This document shows, in pieces, positions 60,692-64,000 of a DNA stretch of 64,000 nt. This DNA is from Chitinophaga sp. YR627. GTDB lineage: Bacteria; Bacteroidota; Bacteroidia; Chitinophagales; Chitinophagaceae. The stretch is taken from the NCBI RefSeq assembly GCF_900114995.1, contig NZ_FOUX01000001.1, forward strand, positions 2,232,001-2,296,000. The letters run 5' to 3'. The notes under the pieces were generated by a model. It did not search any database, was not told the DNA's origin, and saw only the letters and a program-made list of their open reading frames with translations. Every line of letters begins with the position of its first letter. Within the stretch, counting starts at the first letter, position 1. The position numbers were made by a program, and so were the translations under genes.

Positions 60692-62533
60692 TTATTTCAC
60701 GAAAGAAATTGTACTTTTTTTACCATCTTTCACGATCGTGATCCAATATACGCCGCTGCCTAAACGTGATACGTTCAGATTGTTGGCTGTCAGGCGATTG
60801 CGGAGAACGACCCTTCCTGACATATCCACTACGGTTACGTCTGCACCCAGCAGGTCCGCACCTGATTTCAGGTACAACGTATTGCCCGCAGGGTTAGGAT
60901 ATAAAGTCACGCCTTTCAGCAGGCTTTTTTCGATCGTATTCACCCTTGCTGTAGTCACCGCTGCCGGTGCTGCTCCTGTAGCCGTAATACGGATAGAAGT
61001 AGCCTTGTCGTTGAAGTTCTGCGCTACCAGACAACTGTTGTCCGTAGTAGCTGTCACAGACGTACCGGCGAAGTTATCGTTCTCATAGAGGATCACCTGG
61101 TAACCACTGCTGACACGCAGGGAGGAGATATCATCATTCAGAATACCATTCGCCTGTAATTGTGCAAGGGTGTAATCTCCTGCCGGCAGACTCACAACCG
61201 CACCGGTATAATTACAATCTTTAAAGAAAGACGCCCCTGCTGTATAGCTGATGATAAGGGATGATGTGCTATCATTCCAGGGCCCACCGATCCAGGCGCT
61301 GTTGCCTGTTACCACCAGACTGCCGCCGGTGAAGTTATCATTCTTATAAAGCGTAGCCTGATAACCTGCCGGGATCGCAAATGAGGTTACATCATTGTTG
61401 GCAATACCCTTTGCTACCAATGCAGCCGTATTGTAACTACCAACGCTCAATCCCCAGTAGCTACCGCCATAGTTGATATCTTTGAAGAAGAAAGACTGAT
61501 CCAGCAATGCGGCTGCCTCGATCAGCATTACACCGCTCAGCTGTGTCGCATAGTCGGTAGAACCTGAAGGCTGCTGTGACCAGTTAGCCCCTACCAGATT
61601 TGTAGAAGCATTGATACCATTCGTTTTAAGGGTTTGTGCATTGAAGCGGATCGCCTCATTATATGCCGCACGTTTAGTAGCAGAAATGCTGCCTTCTCTG
61701 GCCAGTTCTGTAAGATAACGAATGAAGATGCCTTTGAATAATCCACCATCGCCATTACCGGTTTCGTTGGCGAAGAACATACCATTTGTACGTCTGGAAT
61801 TCATGGCATAATCGGCTGTTTTCACTGCTTCATTCAGATAATAGGTATCACCTGTAATCTTGTACAGTTCCCAGCCTGCGCCGATGAAAGTACCTACGTT
61901 GTAAGAGAAGATCCAGTCTTTGTTGGTAACGCCTGTACTGAGGTTGATGTTGTCCCATACAGCGCCGGTAGTCGGGTCTACCAGATTGTTCTTCATGAAC
62001 GTGAAAATGTCCTTGATCAACTGCAGATCGGTAGCTGAATTGTTGATCCGATACATCCTTGCCCCGAGAATGATCGCAGGTGCATTTGCACAGGAATTCT
62101 TACAACCCACACAGCCTTTATTCCAGTCGATCGCGCCATTGCTGAAACCGCCCTTGATGTCGGTCCACAGCTGAGTGGCTACGTTGTAATAATCCACGTC
62201 GCCGGTTTCATCCCATGCGCGTAGTGTAGCAATACCCATCCAATCCATGTCATCATAGAAATAGTTGATGTAAGTGTTGCCATTAGATGCCTTTGTGTTC
62301 AGTAAAAGGGCTTTCATACGTGTCGTGTAAGTACTGGAACGGGTACGGGTATAGCCGTCCAGCAAGGCATGTACACCATTGGCACACCACCAGTAGTTGT
62401 TGTTGGGCGTGCCAAATGTGTTGTACATACTTGTTTGCAGGGCCTCTGCCGTGGAATTGAAATTAGCGAGCTGGCCGAATGAACTGAACTGCATGCACAG
62501 CAGCAGTACGGCCACTTGTAGAAGTGATCTCAT
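60692..62533 (-). CDS. GH76 glycosidase with beta/gamma-crystallin-like repeats and T9SS sorting domain
   Basis: 613 residues: signal peptide (1-20), GH76 catalytic domain (about 25-340), two crystallin-like units in tandem (about 345-430 and 432-515), and a C-terminal sorting domain (about 535-613, VTLYPNPAGNTLYL … KKSTISFVK). The catalytic signature DDMDW (Asp94, Asp95) is present. GH76 enzymes cut alpha-1,6-mannan chains, such as fungal wall or mycobacterial mannan. Crystallin units may bind calcium or sugar. The T9SS signal predicts export to the surface. Cys-rich GCVGCKNSC at about 150 is unusual. It is a single-gene unit. Confidence 0.9.
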   Translation of the reverse strand: MRSLLQVAVLLLCMQFSSFGQLANFNSTAEALQTSMYNTFGTPNNNYWWCANGVHALLDGYTRTRSSTYTTRMKALLLNTKASNGNTYINYFYDDMDWMGIATLRAWDETGDVDYYNVATQLWTDIKGGFSNGAIDWNKGCVGCKNSCANAPAIILGARMYRINNSATDLQLIKDIFTFMKNNLVDPTTGAVWDNINLSTGVTNKDWIFSYNVGTFIGAGWELYKITGDTYYLNEAVKTADYAMNSRRTNGMFFANETGNGDGGLFKGIFIRYLTELAREGSISATKRAAYNEAIRFNAQTLKTNGINASTNLVGANWSQQPSGSTDYATQLSGVMLIEAAALLDQSFFFKDINYGGSYWGLSVGSYNTAALVAKGIANNDVTSFAIPAGYQATLYKNDNFTGGSLVVTGNSAWIGGPWNDSTSSLIISYTAGASFFKDCNYTGAVVSLPAGDYTLAQLQANGILNDDISSLRVSSGYQVILYENDNFAGTSVTATTDNSCLVAQNFNDKATSIRITATGAAPAAVTTARVNTIEKSLLKGVTLYPNPAGNTLYLKSGADLLGADVTVVDMSGRVVLRNRLTANNLNVSRLGSGVYWITIVKDGKKSTISFVK

Positions 62534-63073
62534 GTTTGGAACGGTTTTGAAGGATCAGTATTTAGTGAGTAATAAAACATTAAATAATTAGGAATTATGA
62601 ATCAGGAATTGAAATGCAGCGGAGATCGGAGTTGTATCCATTTGTATGGGTTTATACGGGTTTACATGGGTTTGTTGAGACCAGGAATGCCGGCCCTGTT
62701 TTACAGATCCCTAATGGGCAACGCGCATAAGGACGGTCAGCTTTATGCCGACGTGTCAGTTTGCAGGCAAAGAAATGATGCCGGCTAACTTCAAACCAGC
62801 TGTCTTACCATCGATGGGCTGCGCGAAAATGGGCATGTGGATGCTGGCGGGTAATATAACCAGCAATAGACAGAACAACGCAAACCGTATTAAAACGGTG
62901 ATCTACGAAATGCTTGTAAATGGAAGAGAGATAATGAAGGATGAATGGATTCTTCATTTCAAAAGGGTTTTATGTATGATAACTACATTTTACCCTGGAT
63001 AGAACTACAGCGAAATAAAAATATCTAATTATTTTAAATAAAGCAAGGGGGGGTAACAATAAATGTCGCTTGC
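62534..63073. other. gene-poor 540-bp gap with short repeats and a possible secreted-protein remnant
   Basis: Contains an AATTAGGAATTATGAATCAGG-type stretch at about 62585-62610, four units of a TATGGGTTTA-like repeat at 62641-62674, and a minus-strand stretch (about 62765-62910) that encodes a signal-peptide-like FALFCLLLVILPASI with FAQPIDG after it but has no ATG and stops after about 45 residues. Plus-strand frames here look like shadows. No RNA gene is recognised. Confidence 0.35.
62641..62674 (+). repeat. short TATGGGTTTA-type tandem repeat
   Basis: Three to four imperfect ten-base units (TATGGGTTTA, TACGGGTTTA, CATGGGTTTG) in a row in the gene-free gap. Confidence 0.5.
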
Positions 63074-64000
63074 TTAAATCAGGTCGATCTCATAACGTTC
63101 TTCCGTCAGCTGTAAGCCCCACATTGGCATGTGTTTCTCTCCTGACTTACGGAAACCGTTCTTTTTAAACAGTGAGGTCGCAGCTACCTGCTGACTGGTC
63201 GTAATGAGATAGATCTTCTGGAATAACTTCTCTTTGGCCGCATTGATCGCTTCTGTCAGCAGACGCTGACCAATACCGATACCACGGTAGTCCGGATGAA
63301 CCAGGAACCAGCGCATCTGCGTAGCGTAGCGGGAATGTCCCAGTACAGCGATCGAACCGATGATCTGATTGCCATGCATCGCCAGGAATACCTGGTCCTT
63401 GGAAGAGTTATAGGCTTCCAGGAACTCATAGAAGGTCTTACAGGTATGCGTTTCGAATTCCAGGTTATACCCTGCTTCTTTCGCATAAAGCGACCCGTGC
63501 ATGTGCATGATAAAACCAGCGTCTCCCGGTTGCAGGTCACGTCTGTAGGTGATATCTTCCGGAGAGATCTTTGCGTCATCAGAAAGGATATGACGCACTG
63601 TTTTCATAGCGCCTGCCAATGCCTGTTGCTGCTCTGCCGGTACCGGCTCCAGGAGTTTTCCGATTTGTTCTGCCGAACCCTGTTCCAGTGTTTCGAGCAA
63701 TCTGGATCCTTTTGGTGTCAGTTGCAGGTACCAGGTACGCCCATCCAGGTTGGATTTACGTTTGGCAATCAGCTGATTTGATTCAAAGGATTTAAGGATA
63801 CGACTCAGGTAACCGCCATCAATACCCAGATTGGCAATCAGTTTTCCCGCCGTGCATTGCTCTTCCTCTTCCCTCAGCTTTATCAGTACACGCAATGCTG
63901 ATAAAGAAAGATTATTGTCCGCTAAGTGCCTGTTTAATAACTCCGCCAGGCTGTTGTAATAATTATTGAATTCACTAACCTCCCGCACCACTTCTGGATT
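63074..64000 (-). CDS. MarR-GNAT fusion protein (5' partial)
   Basis: The frame stays open to the window edge (…NPEVVREVSEFN), so the start lies outside. The first part (about 1-140) is a MarR-type winged helix: NNLSLSALRVLIKLREEEEQC and LGIDGGYLSRILKSFE with a wing SNLDGRTWYLQLTPKG. The second part (about 150-305) is a GNAT acetyltransferase with HPDYRGIGIGQRLL, the acetyl-CoA-binding motif A. Fusions of this kind are known in many bacteria and may couple ligand sensing to acetylation. The target and operator are unknown. No gene follows it within the gap to the GH76 gene. Confidence 0.9.
   Translation of the reverse strand, partial: NPEVVREVSEFNNYYNSLAELLNRHLADNNLSLSALRVLIKLREEEEQCTAGKLIANLGIDGGYLSRILKSFESNQLIAKRKSNLDGRTWYLQLTPKGSRLLETLEQGSAEQIGKLLEPVPAEQQQALAGAMKTVRHILSDDAKISPEDITYRRDLQPGDAGFIMHMHGSLYAKEAGYNLEFETHTCKTFYEFLEAYNSSKDQVFLAMHGNQIIGSIAVLGHSRYATQMRWFLVHPDYRGIGIGQRLLTEAINAAKEKLFQKIYLITTSQQVAATSLFKKNGFRKSGEKHMPMWGLQLTEERYEIDLI

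Noticed and set aside
62597..63002. Two overlapping plus-strand frames of 63 and 85 residues
   Set aside because: No signal, domain or codon bias; they overlap each other and a repeat stretch.

Overview
The window reads as chromosomal DNA of a Bacteroidota bacterium, most likely Chitinophagaceae and close to Chitinophaga. The reasons are two proteins with type IX secretion C-terminal sorting domains, several -7 boxes of the Bacteroidota form TAnnTTTG close to start codons, a lack of obvious Shine-Dalgarno sites, a GH76 enzyme, DUF2027-Smr and DUF4870 proteins, and AT-rich intergenic repeats. Both ends cut genes: the left-end adhesin lacks its N-terminus, and the MarR-GNAT gene at the right end runs off the window.

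Region by region. 1-4292: a large modular T9SS adhesin. 4374-14196: a tightly packed plus-strand run for a surface or exported polysaccharide (Wzc-like chain-length protein with a degenerate kinase domain, two acyltransferases, a 38-residue membrane peptide, a Wzy/ligase-type polymerase, a half-size TolC-like protein, a GT-C membrane protein, an esterase and a GMC-oxidoreductase small subunit), followed by the GMC large subunit to 16036. 16118-19724 (minus): two unknown secreted proteins, metK and a GT5 N-terminal-domain protein that lacks the KTGGL motif. 19834-22231 (plus): panC, panD and a YbhN-type membrane protein. 22373-23780: a gene-free cluster of about six long-hairpin repeats in two opposed arrays. 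23996-30656 (plus): ppk1, ppx, panB and a DUF1338-ALDH7 pair suggesting lysine (aminoadipate) breakdown.

30976-31251 holds a probable integrase remnant, followed by a subtilisin-like protease. 33356-43478 (minus) holds a DUF4870 protein, RNase P RNA, DUF2027-Smr, DoxX, an APC transporter, and a five-gene run bioD - 5-FCL - lpxK - rnr - polyprenyl synthase. 43960-54391 is mostly plus: cystathionine beta-synthase overlapping a BtuF-like binding protein, class II aldolase, accD, smpB, two lipoproteins, a START protein (minus) and a MacB/FtsX-type permease. 54441-64000 (minus): LLM oxidoreductase with YceI, RNase HI, an acyl-CoA carboxylase beta subunit, a CapA - NlpC/P60 pair, a GH76-crystallin-T9SS enzyme and the MarR-GNAT fusion.

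The most unusual features are the 22.4-23.8 kb hairpin cluster, where the two arrays differ by paired compensatory changes in the stem, and the polysaccharide operon with its unusual export parts and unannotated small membrane protein. Functions are assigned by reading motifs and family resemblance only; no database search was run.
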